From Faecalicatena contorta (lineage in GTDB: Bacteria; Bacillota; Clostridia; Lachnospirales; Lachnospiraceae), in assembly GCF_021531895.1 (NCBI RefSeq), contig NZ_JAFBIX010000010.1:36871-100870 (forward strand): 64,000 nucleotides of DNA, read 5' to 3'. The notes below the pieces were generated by a model. The model saw only the letters and a program-made list of their open reading frames with translations, ran no database searches and was not told the DNA's origin. Below are positions 8,992 to 16,938 of this stretch, in pieces. The position numbers and the translations under genes are program-made. Within the stretch, counting starts at the first letter, position 1; every line of letters starts with the position of its first letter.

Positions 8992-9828
8992 TTATTTACG
9001 AAATACTACACTGTTCCACAAAAGTTCATTCTTAAACTGACGGATGGTCGTATCTTTGTCAATGTAGACTGCTTCAATTCCCATATATGCAGCCCAGTCG
9101 CCCATCTGCTCTGCAGTCAGATCATAAGAAAACGCTGTATGGTGTGCACCACCTGCCAGAATCCACGCTTCGGCACCCGTCTGAAGGTTCGGTTCCGGTG
9201 TCCAGAATGCCGTTGACACCGGAAGCTTTGGCATTGGTTTCTCAGTCTTCTTGCAATTGACATTATTGATGATCAGGCGGAATCTGTCGCCAAGGTCAAT
9301 CAAGGATGTTGCAACTGCCGGCCCTTCTTTTCCAGCTACCAGATTATAGGTGTAATCTTCCATAAATGAAGTTCCCTTCGCATCCTTCATTCCTTCTGTC
9401 ATAATCTTCATGACACGCACCATGGCAGCGGTCTTCCAGTCACCTTCTGCTCCAAAGCCGTATCCTTTTTCCATCAGTCTCTGGATGGCAAGTCCCGGAA
9501 GCTGTTTCAATCCACCAAGATCTCCGAAATGAGTTACGATTGCCTGATAGTTCTTTTCCTCCAGGAATCTCTCAAATCCAATCTCGATTCCGGCCTGAAC
9601 AGCTACATGGTCACGGAATTCTTTCGCATCTCTGCCTTCCAGAAGAATCTCATATTTATCATAATATTCTTCCACAAGTGTGTCAATGTCTGCCTGAGAT
9701 ACTGCATTGACAGCTTCCACAATCTCATTGACCGGATAAGCATCCACTTCCCAGCCAAATCTGATCTGCGCTTCTACTTTGTCGCCTTCTGTTACTGCAA
9801 CATTTCTCATATTGTCTGCGATACGCAT
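8992..9828 (-). pseudogene. araA: L-arabinose isomerase remnant (N-terminally truncated, internally deleted)
   Basis: The 278-residue frame matches the C-terminal part of AraA, whose usual length is near 490-500 residues. Conserved parts are RNVAVTEGDKVEAQ, LKQLPGLAIQRLMEKGYGFGAEGDWKT (containing the first catalytic Glu), FMEDYTY (second Glu) and AWILAGGAHHTAFS (last metal His). From my memory of E. coli AraA, two pieces are missing. One is roughly the first 220 residues. The other is about 40 residues between EDYTYNLVAGKEG and PAVATSLIDLG, where intact proteins carry the metal-binding His of the GSHMLEV segment. The frame stays open upstream of the first ATG (RHIRVMRIADNM), where homology begins abruptly. 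A functional isomerase is unlikely. Confidence 0.85.
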
Positions 9829-10096
9829 GACACGGATATGTCTCCTCTCCTTTTCTTCGTTTTCTGATTGATGTAATCGATACGTGCTATGTCATTTTCT
9901 GGTTTTATTATAAGAAAATGCGGAAGTTTTCCGCAATTTCATAACTCTGTCGATTTCTCCCCAAAGTTACCTATTCCGACCTGTAATTCATTTTCCTTCG
10001 CTCCTATCTGTGCTATAATTGACATATACTATCAGGCCACACCCTGATTTTTAGCTCTGCCATTTTCTATATCACAGACAGGAGGATATCACTTTG

Positions 10097-11137
10097 ATGC
10101 TTTCCGATTTATGCCAGCAGGTTACTTCTTCCGACCAGGGTCTTCTTCCTGCAGACCATAAACTTGGTCCCAGACTCGTCTGTCCAGAATATTCCAAGTC
10201 CGTCCAGGAAGTAAAGACTTACCCATTACTAAAGCAGGACCGAATCTTCGCCCTGTGCTGGAACATTGATTCTGCACAGAATCTTTACGCCACAATGCAG
10301 CCTGCTCCTTCACCCTTTTGTTATCAGCTTCCTTTTTCTTCCGGCGAGAAGACACAACTTCACACCCACGATTACATCGAATTGACCTACGTAGTAGAAG
10401 GAGAATTTCGCCAGCGAATTCTTGGTAAAGATATCATTTTCGCAAAAGGCGATCTATGCCTGATCGACAAGAACTGTCTGCACCAGGATTATCTGCTGGA
10501 TCAGCCCGCCATCATTCTGTTTCTCGGGATTGCTAACGATATGTTTGCAGAGATCATGGATGAAAATGTAACTACTCAGAAAATTATATCTTTTCTTCAA
10601 TCTGCACTGCTGAAGCAAAAAGATGTACAACAATATCTACATTTCCGTCCGGGCGCTGATGCCACCGAAGCATTAGAAGACTGCCTGTACCTGCTGCTAA
10701 AAGAACTATGCAGCAACACCATCGGCTCCCGCTACATCTGCAAAGGCCTGTTGCTTCGCATCTTCCGCCTGCTCAGCACCACATACGAATTCTCCTTATC
10801 CAGAGAACAGCGCAAGACCATGAACTGGATCATCTTCGAAGAAGTCTCCGAATACATCCAGCAGCATTCTGCCGACATTACAATTCAACAGTTAGTCGAC
10901 ACCTTCCATTATCAGGAAGATTATTTCAACCGCCTGATCAAAGCCAAGACCGGCATGACCTATTCCGCCTACGTGCAGAAAATCCGCCTGGAAAAGACAG
11001 AACACCTACTGACCACCTCCCCAAAAAGCGTGGAAGAAATTGCCGATATTGTCGGGTATCATAATAAGGGATATTTCTATAAGATCTTTCAGAAACGATA
11101 CGGGATGACCCCATCACAATATAGAAAAAAAAGATAA
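10097..11137 (+). CDS. AraC-family transcriptional regulator
   Basis: This 346-residue protein has an N-terminal cupin-like sensing domain (HTHDYIELTYVVEGEFRQRI, about residues 90-150). The C-terminal double helix-turn-helix follows (ITIQQLVDTFHYQEDYFNRLIKAKTG ... SVEEIADIVGYHNKGYFYKIFQKRYGMTPSQYRKKR). It is divergent from the arabinose genes, so it is probably their regulator. That is inferred from position only. GGAGG at 10081-10085 lies 11 nt before the ATG and 8 nt before an in-frame TTG at 10094. Either start is possible. Its 3' end faces nrdG, with repeat II-2 filling the gap. Confidence 0.9.
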   Translation: MLSDLCQQVTSSDQGLLPADHKLGPRLVCPEYSKSVQEVKTYPLLKQDRIFALCWNIDSAQNLYATMQPAPSPFCYQLPFSSGEKTQLHTHDYIELTYVVEGEFRQRILGKDIIFAKGDLCLIDKNCLHQDYLLDQPAIILFLGIANDMFAEIMDENVTTQKIISFLQSALLKQKDVQQYLHFRPGADATEALEDCLYLLLKELCSNTIGSRYICKGLLLRIFRLLSTTYEFSLSREQRKTMNWIIFEEVSEYIQQHSADITIQQLVDTFHYQEDYFNRLIKAKTGMTYSAYVQKIRLEKTEHLLTTSPKSVEEIADIVGYHNKGYFYKIFQKRYGMTPSQYRKKR

Positions 11138-11147
11138 TCGCTCAATT

Positions 11148-11203
11148 GGGTACAGGGCAAAATGCAAAAGGGGACGTAGTATTTTTGCAAAATACTACGT
11201 CCC
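11148..11203. repeat. Type II repeat copy II-2
   Basis: GGGTACAGGGCA (11148) is followed by a hairpin with GGGGACGTAGTATTTT arms (11170-11203). The middle block is absent. It lies between the convergent AraC gene and nrdG. The nrdG stop codon (TAG, 11195-11197 on the minus strand) lies inside its arm. Confidence 0.8.
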
Positions 11204-11689
11204 TTTTTTATCCATTTTGATAATTCTCTGATTACTGCTGCCTCTAAACTGTAGTGTAATATCTTTCAGTTCTTCTACGAACGGCCCATCTACCAGCACG
11301 TCCAGATAGGACAGCATCTCGTCTGTCACATCGGTATATGCCCGCCCGCCGGGCACCAGGTCTTTATCGTAGACGTATCCGGTGTAACTCCAGATGCTTT
11401 TCTCTGGATAGGTTTCCCGGACTTTCCGGAGCAGTTTTACAAGTTCTGCCTGATTCTCCGGCTCGAAGGGCTCTCCGCCCAAGAGGGTAAGCCCGGCGAT
11501 ATAGCCTGGCTTTAAGGCTTCCAGGATCTCAGCCTCTGTCTCGGCTGTGTATGACCTTCCATACTCGAAATCCCATGCTTCGTAATTAAAGCATCCTTTA
11601 CAATGGTGCCGGCATCCTGATACAAACAATGACACCCGCACCCCTGGGCCGTCTGCAATATCATATTTCTTAATATTTGCATAATTCAT
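11195..11689 (-). CDS. nrdG: Anaerobic ribonucleoside-triphosphate reductase activating protein
   Basis: NrdG is the radical SAM enzyme that forms the glycyl radical on NrdD. The 164-residue chain has the CxxxCxxC cluster motif in SGCRHHCKGCFN (after residue 25), the GPGVRVSLF start typical of activases, and TLLGGEPFEP. It follows nrdD by 15 bp in the same operon. The last residues (KKGT) and the stop codon are supplied by repeat II-2: the family normally ends at about this point, so function is probably kept. The protein needs S-adenosylmethionine and a [4Fe-4S] cluster and works without oxygen. Confidence 0.95.
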   Translation of the reverse strand: MNYANIKKYDIADGPGVRVSLFVSGCRHHCKGCFNYEAWDFEYGRSYTAETEAEILEALKPGYIAGLTLLGGEPFEPENQAELVKLLRKVRETYPEKSIWSYTGYVYDKDLVPGGRAYTDVTDEMLSYLDVLVDGPFVEELKDITLQFRGSSNQRIIKMDKKGT

Positions 11690-11704
11690 AACATCAGATT
11701 CCTT

Positions 11705-13894
11705 TTACAAGTGAAGTACTCGGTCTTGGATTTCCTGGGTTCTTCCCTGATTCCAGAACTGGGTTCCGATATAACCGCAGGTTCTTCTTGCCACGGACAT
11801 CTTATCCTGATCCTGATTACCGCAGTTCGGGCATTCCCAGATCAGCTTGCCACATTCATCTTCTTTGATCAGAATCTCTCCGTCATAACCACATACTTCA
11901 CAGTAATCACTCTTGGTATTCAGCTCTGCATACATGATATGATCATAGATAAACTGCATTACGGACAGCACTGCCGGAATGTTCTGCTGCATATCCGGTA
12001 CTTCGATATAGCTGATTGCTCCGCCCGGAGACAATTTCTGGAAATCAGCTTCAAACTCCAGCTTGTCAAACGCGTTAATCTCTTCGGATACATGAACATG
12101 ATAGCTATTTGTAATATAGTTCTTATCTGTAACACCTTTGATGATTCCAAATCTCTTCTGAAGACATTTTGCAAACTTATAAGTGGTGGATTCCATCGGC
12201 GTTCCGTATACAGAATAGCTGATATTCTCTGCTGCTTTCCACTCTGCACACTTATCATTCAGTCTCTGCATAACCTTCAGGGCAAATACTCTTCCTTCCG
12301 GATCTGTATGTGACTTGCCAAGCATACGCATACACATCTCATAGAGGCCTGCGTAGCCTAATGAAATCGTAGAATATCCATTATATAATAATTTATCAAT
12401 GGTCTCACCTTTCTTCAGACGTGCCAGTGCACCATGCTGCCACAGAATCGGGGCAACGTCTGATACGGTTCCCAGAAGTCTCTCATGTCTGCAGCGAAGT
12501 GCACGATGACATAATTCCAGACGGTCATCCAGAATCTTCCAGAACCGATCCATATCTCCTTCAGAAGAACATGCCACATCCACCAGGTTAATCGTAACAA
12601 CACCCTGATTGAAACGTCCGTAGAACTTATAAGAACCGTCCGGATTCTTCTGACTCTCTTCGACCGTCAGGAAAGAACGGCAGCCCATACATGTGTATAC
12701 ATTTCCCTTTTTCAACTGCTTCATAATCTTAGCGGAAATATAATCCGGCACCATACGCTTTGCCGTACACTGTGCAGATAACTCTGTCAGATACCAGTAT
12801 TTGGAATCTTCCGTAATATTATCCTCATCCAGCACGTAGATCAGCTTTGGAAATGCCGGTGTGATCCATACGCCTTTTTCATTCTTCACGCCCTGCATTC
12901 TCTGCTTCAGCACTTCTTCAATGATCATTGCCAGGTCGTCTCTGGTCTGTCCTTCTTCCACCTCATCCAGATACATGAACATCGTAACAAATGGCGCCTG
13001 ACCATTACAGGTCATCAACGTGATCAACTGATACTGAATCGTCTGGATTCCACTCTTTACCTCGTCTCTTAATCTGCGCTCAGTTACTTTATCGATGATC
13101 TGTTCATCCATACTCTCGCCGCATTCTTCCCGCTCTGCAATGACGTTCTTACGGATCTTCTTTCTGCTGACATCTACGAACGGTGCCAGATGTGCCAGTG
13201 AAAATGACTGTCCGCCGTACTGATTACTTGCGACCTGTGCCACGATCTGCGTCGTTACATTACAAGCCGTAAAGAAGCTGTGCGGCTTCTCGATCATCGT
13301 CTCACTGATGACTGTACCATTCTGCAGCATATCCTCCAGATTGATCAGATCACAGTTGTGTTCCTTCTGCGCAAAATAATCAGAATCATGGAAATGAATG
13401 ATTCCAGCTTCGTGGGCATTTACAATCTCTTCCGGCAAAAGTATACGCTTTGACAAATCCTTGCTGACTTCTCCGGCCATGTAATCACGCTGTGTAGAAT
13501 TAATCACCGGATTCTTATTGGAATTCTCCTGATTCACTTCCTCATTAATATTCTCGATCAAAGACAGAATTCCATTATCTGTCGTGTTAGACTTACGAGT
13601 CAACTCTCGCTTAAAACGATAGCGGACATACTTCTGTGCCACCTCGTAGCCACGCATCTCCATAATGCCGCGCTCTACCATATCCTGAATATCTTCTACA
13701 TGAACCGCATGTGTAGACTCCTGTACCTGATCCGCAACATTGTCCGCAATGGCCATAATCTGATATTCATTCATCTGATGGATCCTGTCCACCTCATTGT
13801 TCGCTGCTTTGATCGCATTGATAATCTTTGTCAGGTCAAAATATACCTCTTCCCCATTTCGCTTAATTACATTCGTTTTTACGTCTATTCTCAT
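11705..13894 (-). CDS. nrdD: Anaerobic ribonucleoside-triphosphate reductase (class III)
   Basis: NrdD reduces ribonucleoside triphosphates to deoxy forms under anoxia. The 729-residue chain has an N-terminal ATP-cone (VIKRNGEEVYFDLTKIINAI), the large catalytic barrel, a C-terminal zinc site of four cysteines (CEVCGYDG and CPNCG), and the glycyl-radical loop RRTCGYIG near the end. The start was set at the ATG at 13894, which has GAGGA 5 nt upstream. A GTG at 13906 lacks a ribosome-binding site. nrdG follows at 15 bp. An NrdR-box-like palindrome lies about 50 bp upstream. Confidence 0.97.
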   Translation of the reverse strand: MRIDVKTNVIKRNGEEVYFDLTKIINAIKAANNEVDRIHQMNEYQIMAIADNVADQVQESTHAVHVEDIQDMVERGIMEMRGYEVAQKYVRYRFKRELTRKSNTTDNGILSLIENINEEVNQENSNKNPVINSTQRDYMAGEVSKDLSKRILLPEEIVNAHEAGIIHFHDSDYFAQKEHNCDLINLEDMLQNGTVISETMIEKPHSFFTACNVTTQIVAQVASNQYGGQSFSLAHLAPFVDVSRKKIRKNVIAEREECGESMDEQIIDKVTERRLRDEVKSGIQTIQYQLITLMTCNGQAPFVTMFMYLDEVEEGQTRDDLAMIIEEVLKQRMQGVKNEKGVWITPAFPKLIYVLDEDNITEDSKYWYLTELSAQCTAKRMVPDYISAKIMKQLKKGNVYTCMGCRSFLTVEESQKNPDGSYKFYGRFNQGVVTINLVDVACSSEGDMDRFWKILDDRLELCHRALRCRHERLLGTVSDVAPILWQHGALARLKKGETIDKLLYNGYSTISLGYAGLYEMCMRMLGKSHTDPEGRVFALKVMQRLNDKCAEWKAAENISYSVYGTPMESTTYKFAKCLQKRFGIIKGVTDKNYITNSYHVHVSEEINAFDKLEFEADFQKLSPGGAISYIEVPDMQQNIPAVLSVMQFIYDHIMYAELNTKSDYCEVCGYDGEILIKEDECGKLIWECPNCGNQDQDKMSVARRTCGYIGTQFWNQGRTQEIQDRVLHL

Positions 13895-13941
13895 ACTCGT
13901 CCTCACTTTTGTACTAAATATTGTTTTAATTATTTACCTGC

Positions 13942-13957
13942 GCACTATATCTAGTGC
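13942..13957. promoter_or_regulatory. Possible NrdR box upstream of nrdD
   Basis: The 16-bp palindrome GCACTATATCTAGTGC closely follows the NrdR consensus (ACACWATATWTWGTGT). A weaker half (ACACTAAAATTACTAT) starts at 13970. NrdR represses ribonucleotide reductase genes through paired boxes. The second box is poor, so the call is tentative. Confidence 0.5.
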
Positions 13958-14043
13958 ATTTACTATCATACACTAAAATTACTATAAAGGGAAGAAGAAA
14001 TTACAAAATATTTTATTTTTCTATGAAAGACAGTATAAAACAA

Positions 14044-14066
14044 CCGCTGCCTGTAACAGGCAGCGG
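14044..14066 (-). terminator. Terminator of the XRE-type regulator gene
   Basis: A perfect hairpin (CCGCTGCCTG, TAA loop, CAGGCAGCGG) lies 3 bp past the stop codon and is followed on the minus strand by a T-rich stretch. Confidence 0.75.
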
Positions 14067-14069
14067 CCG

Positions 14070-14285
14070 CTATACTTCTTCTTTTTCCAATTTTAAAATG
14101 TCATTTACATCGCATTCGAGGCAATCGCAGATTTTTGCAATTGTGTTCAAATCGACACGGACAACCTTGTTCTTACAGTAGTTGTTCAACTGTGTCCGCT
14201 GCAGCCTGCAGATATAACAAAGTTGTGTTTTGCTGACACCTTTTTCTGCCAGAACTCTTTCCAAATCAATCACTATCTTACTCAT
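14070..14285 (-). CDS. Small helix-turn-helix (XRE-family) regulator
   Basis: This 71-residue protein is a single Cro/CI-type DNA-binding domain: IDLERVLAEKGVSKTQLCYICRLQRTQLNNYCKNKVVRVDLNTIAKICDCLECDVNDIL. The pattern with VRVDLNTIAKICDCLECDVNDI is typical of small clostridial XRE proteins. The target is unknown. The start is uncertain. MSKIVIDL at 14285 begins the fold, but no strong ribosome-binding site precedes it, and an ATG four codons upstream is also possible. It has its own terminator and is not tied to nrdD. Confidence 0.85.
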   Translation of the reverse strand: MSKIVIDLERVLAEKGVSKTQLCYICRLQRTQLNNYCKNKVVRVDLNTIAKICDCLECDVNDILKLEKEEV

Positions 14286-14407
14286 ACTCAACACCATGCC
14301 ATTTCTTTGTGTTAAGTATACCCATATTTCCATTGAAAAAATAGATATATTAATTTACACTGTAATAAGATACAGTGCCTGTTATTATCCACAAGGGAGT
14401 GAAGATA

Positions 14408-14752
14408 TTGAAACGAAAGATACGGCTTACGGCCATTGTATTTATGCTTATTCTGCTGTTTTTCGTCTGGTTTGAAAACCAGCCTTACAAAGTCATGCAT
14501 TCTACCATTTTTACTTCTTCCAATCTTACGGAAACGCATCTGACAATTGTCATCAACCGTCTTTTTCCAATCAAAGAGGAGGTATTGGCCAGAGAAATTG
14601 TGGATGACTGCCAGATGCGAAATGGAAAATATCTGAATTCATATTATGAACTGGAGCTGTACCGCACCAGTCTGCACTATTATCTCGGGATTCCTTACGA
14701 CACCGTTCTCTGCAATGGTTCGGGTCAGATCGTTACCGAGATTGATTTTTAG
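14408..14752 (+). CDS. Small membrane-anchored protein of unknown function
   Basis: I do not recognise this 114-residue protein. It starts at a TTG preceded by GGGAG at 8-nt spacing and has a short basic start (LKRKIR), one hydrophobic helix (LTAIVFMLILLFFVWF) and an extracytoplasmic part with TSSNLTETHLTIVINRLFPIKEEVLAREIVDDC. A single helix followed by a small soluble domain suggests a signal anchor. It ends at TAG. The same frame stays open for another 70 codons after that stop (see the next feature). Confidence 0.7.
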   Translation: MKRKIRLTAIVFMLILLFFVWFENQPYKVMHSTIFTSSNLTETHLTIVINRLFPIKEEVLAREIVDDCQMRNGKYLNSYYELELYRTSLHYYLGIPYDTVLCNGSGQIVTEIDF

Positions 14753-14965
14753 TGCTCATCTTCTTTATTCTCATTAACAAAATTCTCTGAAGAAATTACA
14801 TTCTTCATCATTGCAAAGTGCGGCATCCCGGGTCTTTATATTTGCCGACTCTGGTGGACCTGCTGGTTCTGGTGGGTACAGAAATATAAAGCATATCTTC
14901 TGGCGGAAGATGAACTGGTCGCAGTCTTACCGATGAATCATCCTTTGGCATATCAATTTCTATAA
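14753..14965 (+). pseudogene. In-frame continuation after a TAG stop; remnant or separate small frame
   Basis: Directly after the TAG at 14750-14752, the same reading frame continues for 70 codons to TAA at 14963-14965. It encodes a Trp-rich hydrophobic stretch (RLWWTCWFWWVQKY) and an acidic segment (LLAEDELVAVLPMNHP). There is no ATG, GTG or TTG with a ribosome-binding site, so it is not translated alone in an obvious way. It may be the 3' half of a once longer gene interrupted by a stop, or chance. Confidence 0.3.
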
Positions 14966-14975
14966 GAGTAAAAAA

Positions 14976-15012
14976 GTGTATGGACTAGTCATCCAGTCCA
15001 TACACTTTTTTT
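14976..15012. terminator. Terminator between the small membrane protein and tatD
   Basis: An 11-bp perfect stem (GTGTATGGACT / AGTCCATACAC) with an 8-nt loop is followed by seven T on the plus strand. On the minus strand, five T follow. The last codons and stop of the TatD gene lie in its left arm, so it serves both convergent genes. Confidence 0.85.
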
Positions 15013-15752
15013 GCATTTATTTCAGTCTGTTTTATGACCTCCTCACCGGTCATCCCCTTCAATCTTGCAATCTCTTCTGCAACATATTTGATATAAGAAG
15101 AATTATTACGCTTGCCACGGTTTGGTTCCGGTGCAAGATACGGGCAATCGGTCTCCAATACGATAGATTCCAGAGGAACCGCTTCTACTACTTGCTTTAA
15201 CTTCTTGCCATTTTTGAAAGTGACAACTCCTCCGACCCCTATATAAAATCCTAACTTCACATATTCCAACGCCATCTCTTTTGACCCAGAATAACAATGA
15301 ATGATTCCTTCCTGCCCCTTCGCATGTTCCTTCATGATCACGAACGTATCCTCAGCCGCATCCCGACTGTGAATATTCACCGGTAGATTCAGCTCTCTCG
15401 CAAGCTCCAGCTGCCGGACAAACCACTCTTTCTGCACTTCACGCGGCTCTACATCCCAGTAATAATCCAGCCCAATCTCACCAACTGCGACCACCTTCTC
15501 ATCTTGGCACCAGCCTTTCAGCACGGCAAATGTCTCCTCATTTAGATCGCCCACATGATCCGGGTGCACCCCGACCGCCGCATAGACAAACGGATACCGC
15601 TTCGCAAGCTCCATCGCCCTCTCGCAGCCTCGCAAAGACGCTCCCACATTCACAATCGTGCCAACACCAAGCGACGCCATAGAACCAAGAAGCTCCTCCC
15701 GGTCGTCATCAAACTGCTCATCATCATAATGCGCATGCGAATCAAAGATCAT
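14985..15752 (-). CDS. TatD family metal-dependent hydrolase/DNase
   Basis: This 255-residue TIM-barrel hydrolase has the TatD signatures: DSHAHYDDEQFDDD (metal His pair) at the start, VGVHPDHVG, AVGEIGLDYYWD, NIHSRDAAEDT, GIIHCYSGS and LETDCPYLAPEPNRGKRN. Family members are 3'-5' exonucleases or D-aminoacyl-tRNA deacylases. The homology begins exactly at the ATG at 15752, which lies 1 bp from repeat I-2. No free ribosome-binding site is seen: the only GGAGG is 24 nt away inside the repeat hairpin. The frame through the repeat is open, so translation may restart from ddh upstream or begin within the repeat. Confidence 0.92.
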   Translation of the reverse strand: MIFDSHAHYDDEQFDDDREELLGSMASLGVGTIVNVGASLRGCERAMELAKRYPFVYAAVGVHPDHVGDLNEETFAVLKGWCQDEKVVAVGEIGLDYYWDVEPREVQKEWFVRQLELARELNLPVNIHSRDAAEDTFVIMKEHAKGQEGIIHCYSGSKEMALEYVKLGFYIGVGGVVTFKNGKKLKQVVEAVPLESIVLETDCPYLAPEPNRGKRNNSSYIKYVAEEIARLKGMTGEEVIKQTEINAKKVYGLDD

Positions 15753-15753
15753 T

Positions 15754-15829
15754 GGGGACGGGGGTTTTTGAGTTTTCCTCCGTCCCAGATTAAAATCTCC
15801 CTGTCCCTTTTTCAATTTACCCTGTCCCC
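15754..15829. repeat. Type I repeat copy I-2
   Basis: This full type I unit has a GGGGACGGGGG hairpin at the left and two CCCTGTCCC blocks at about 24-bp spacing to the right. It fills the ddh-tatD gap almost entirely, with the tatD ATG 1 bp from one end and the ddh stop 8 bp from the other. Confidence 0.85.
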
Positions 15830-15837
15830 TTTTCAAA

Positions 15838-16824
15838 TTACAACAATTTTGCACGTAACTCTTCTGGTGTCTTCATCGACAGCATTGCCGGTGCAATATC
15901 GAACACGGTTCTTGCACCGCTTTCACCTTTCTGTGACAGTCTGTAAGCTGCTCTTGCATAGGCAATTAAGACGCTTGCGGTAAATTCTGGATTGGAGTCC
16001 AGTTTCAGAGAATACTCGATAACGTGTTTATTGCCTGCATTGCCAGTCTCACCGCTTCGGATAACGAATCCGCCGTGCGGCATCTTGCTGTGATTTTCCT
16101 TCAATTCTTCTTCAGTGATAAATGTTACCGTGGTATCATATTCATCGAAATAATTTGGCATGGTCTTGATAGCTTCTTCGATTGCCTGAAGATCAGCGCC
16201 TTCTTCCGGTACCACATAGCATTCGCGGAGATGCTTTTCTCTTGTAGTAAGCTCCGGCTCACTTCCGCTTCTGACACGGTCAACTGCCTCTTCAATCGGA
16301 ACTGTGTACTGGATGCCATTTTTCACTCCCGGCACACGGCGAATCGCATCAGAATGTCCCTGGCTGACACCTTTGCCCCAGAATGTATACGTACTTCCCT
16401 GCACCAGAATGGACTCTGCATACAGACGATTCAGCGAGAACATACCCGGATCCCATCCCACGGAAATGATTCCGATCTTGCCGCCAGCCTTTGCCTCGCG
16501 ATCCATATTGGCAAAATATTCCGGAATCTTTGCGTGCGTGTCAAAACTATCAATGGTGTTAAAATTCTTCACAATCTCAGGACCCATAACCGGAAGATCC
16601 GTTGCAGAACCTCCACAAAGGACCATCACATCAATCTCATCCTTCATCGACAGCATGTCATCGAAACGCTTTACAGCCACACCTTCTGTGTGAATCTGCA
16701 CACTCGCCGGATCTCTTCGTGTAAATACCACTTTCAGCTCCATATCCTCATTGCGCGCAATCGCAAGCTCCACACCTCTGCCGATGTTACCATAACCTAC
16801 AATACCAATTCTAATTTTCTCCAT
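15838..16824 (-). CDS. ddh: meso-diaminopimelate D-dehydrogenase
   Basis: Ddh makes meso-diaminopimelate from tetrahydrodipicolinate in one step with NADPH, for peptidoglycan and lysine. The 328-residue length fits the family (about 326). Visible marks are the Rossmann start IRIGIVGYGNIGRGVE, VFTRRDP, LCGGSATDLP, NTIDSFDTH, SVGWDPGMFSLNR and FWGKGVSQGHSDAIRRV. The start at 16824 has AAGGA upstream. The longer frame to 16854 lacks family similarity. TatD lies 85 bp downstream across repeat I-2, probably co-transcribed. Confidence 0.96.
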   Translation of the reverse strand: MEKIRIGIVGYGNIGRGVELAIARNEDMELKVVFTRRDPASVQIHTEGVAVKRFDDMLSMKDEIDVMVLCGGSATDLPVMGPEIVKNFNTIDSFDTHAKIPEYFANMDREAKAGGKIGIISVGWDPGMFSLNRLYAESILVQGSTYTFWGKGVSQGHSDAIRRVPGVKNGIQYTVPIEEAVDRVRSGSEPELTTREKHLRECYVVPEEGADLQAIEEAIKTMPNYFDEYDTTVTFITEEELKENHSKMPHGGFVIRSGETGNAGNKHVIEYSLKLDSNPEFTASVLIAYARAAYRLSQKGESGARTVFDIAPAMLSMKTPEELRAKLL

Positions 16825-16857
16825 AATTCCTTCAAACCTCTCTCTTTCTTTCAAAAA

Positions 16858-16935
16858 GGTACACCCCGTTTTACAAAAAGGTACACCACATTTTTCATTT
16901 GGGGACGTAGACCTTTTAAAAAGGTCTACGTCCCC
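16858..16935. repeat. Type II repeat copy II-3 (variant arms)
   Basis: Two blocks, GGTACACCCCG (16858) and GGTACACCACA (16880), precede a perfect hairpin (16901-16935) with arms GGGGACGTAGACCTTTT. The central bases differ from the other copies (GACC instead of GTAT or GTAC), and the opposite arm has the matching changes. It lies between metG (stop 3 bp away) and ddh. Confidence 0.85.
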
Positions 16936-16938
16936 AAA

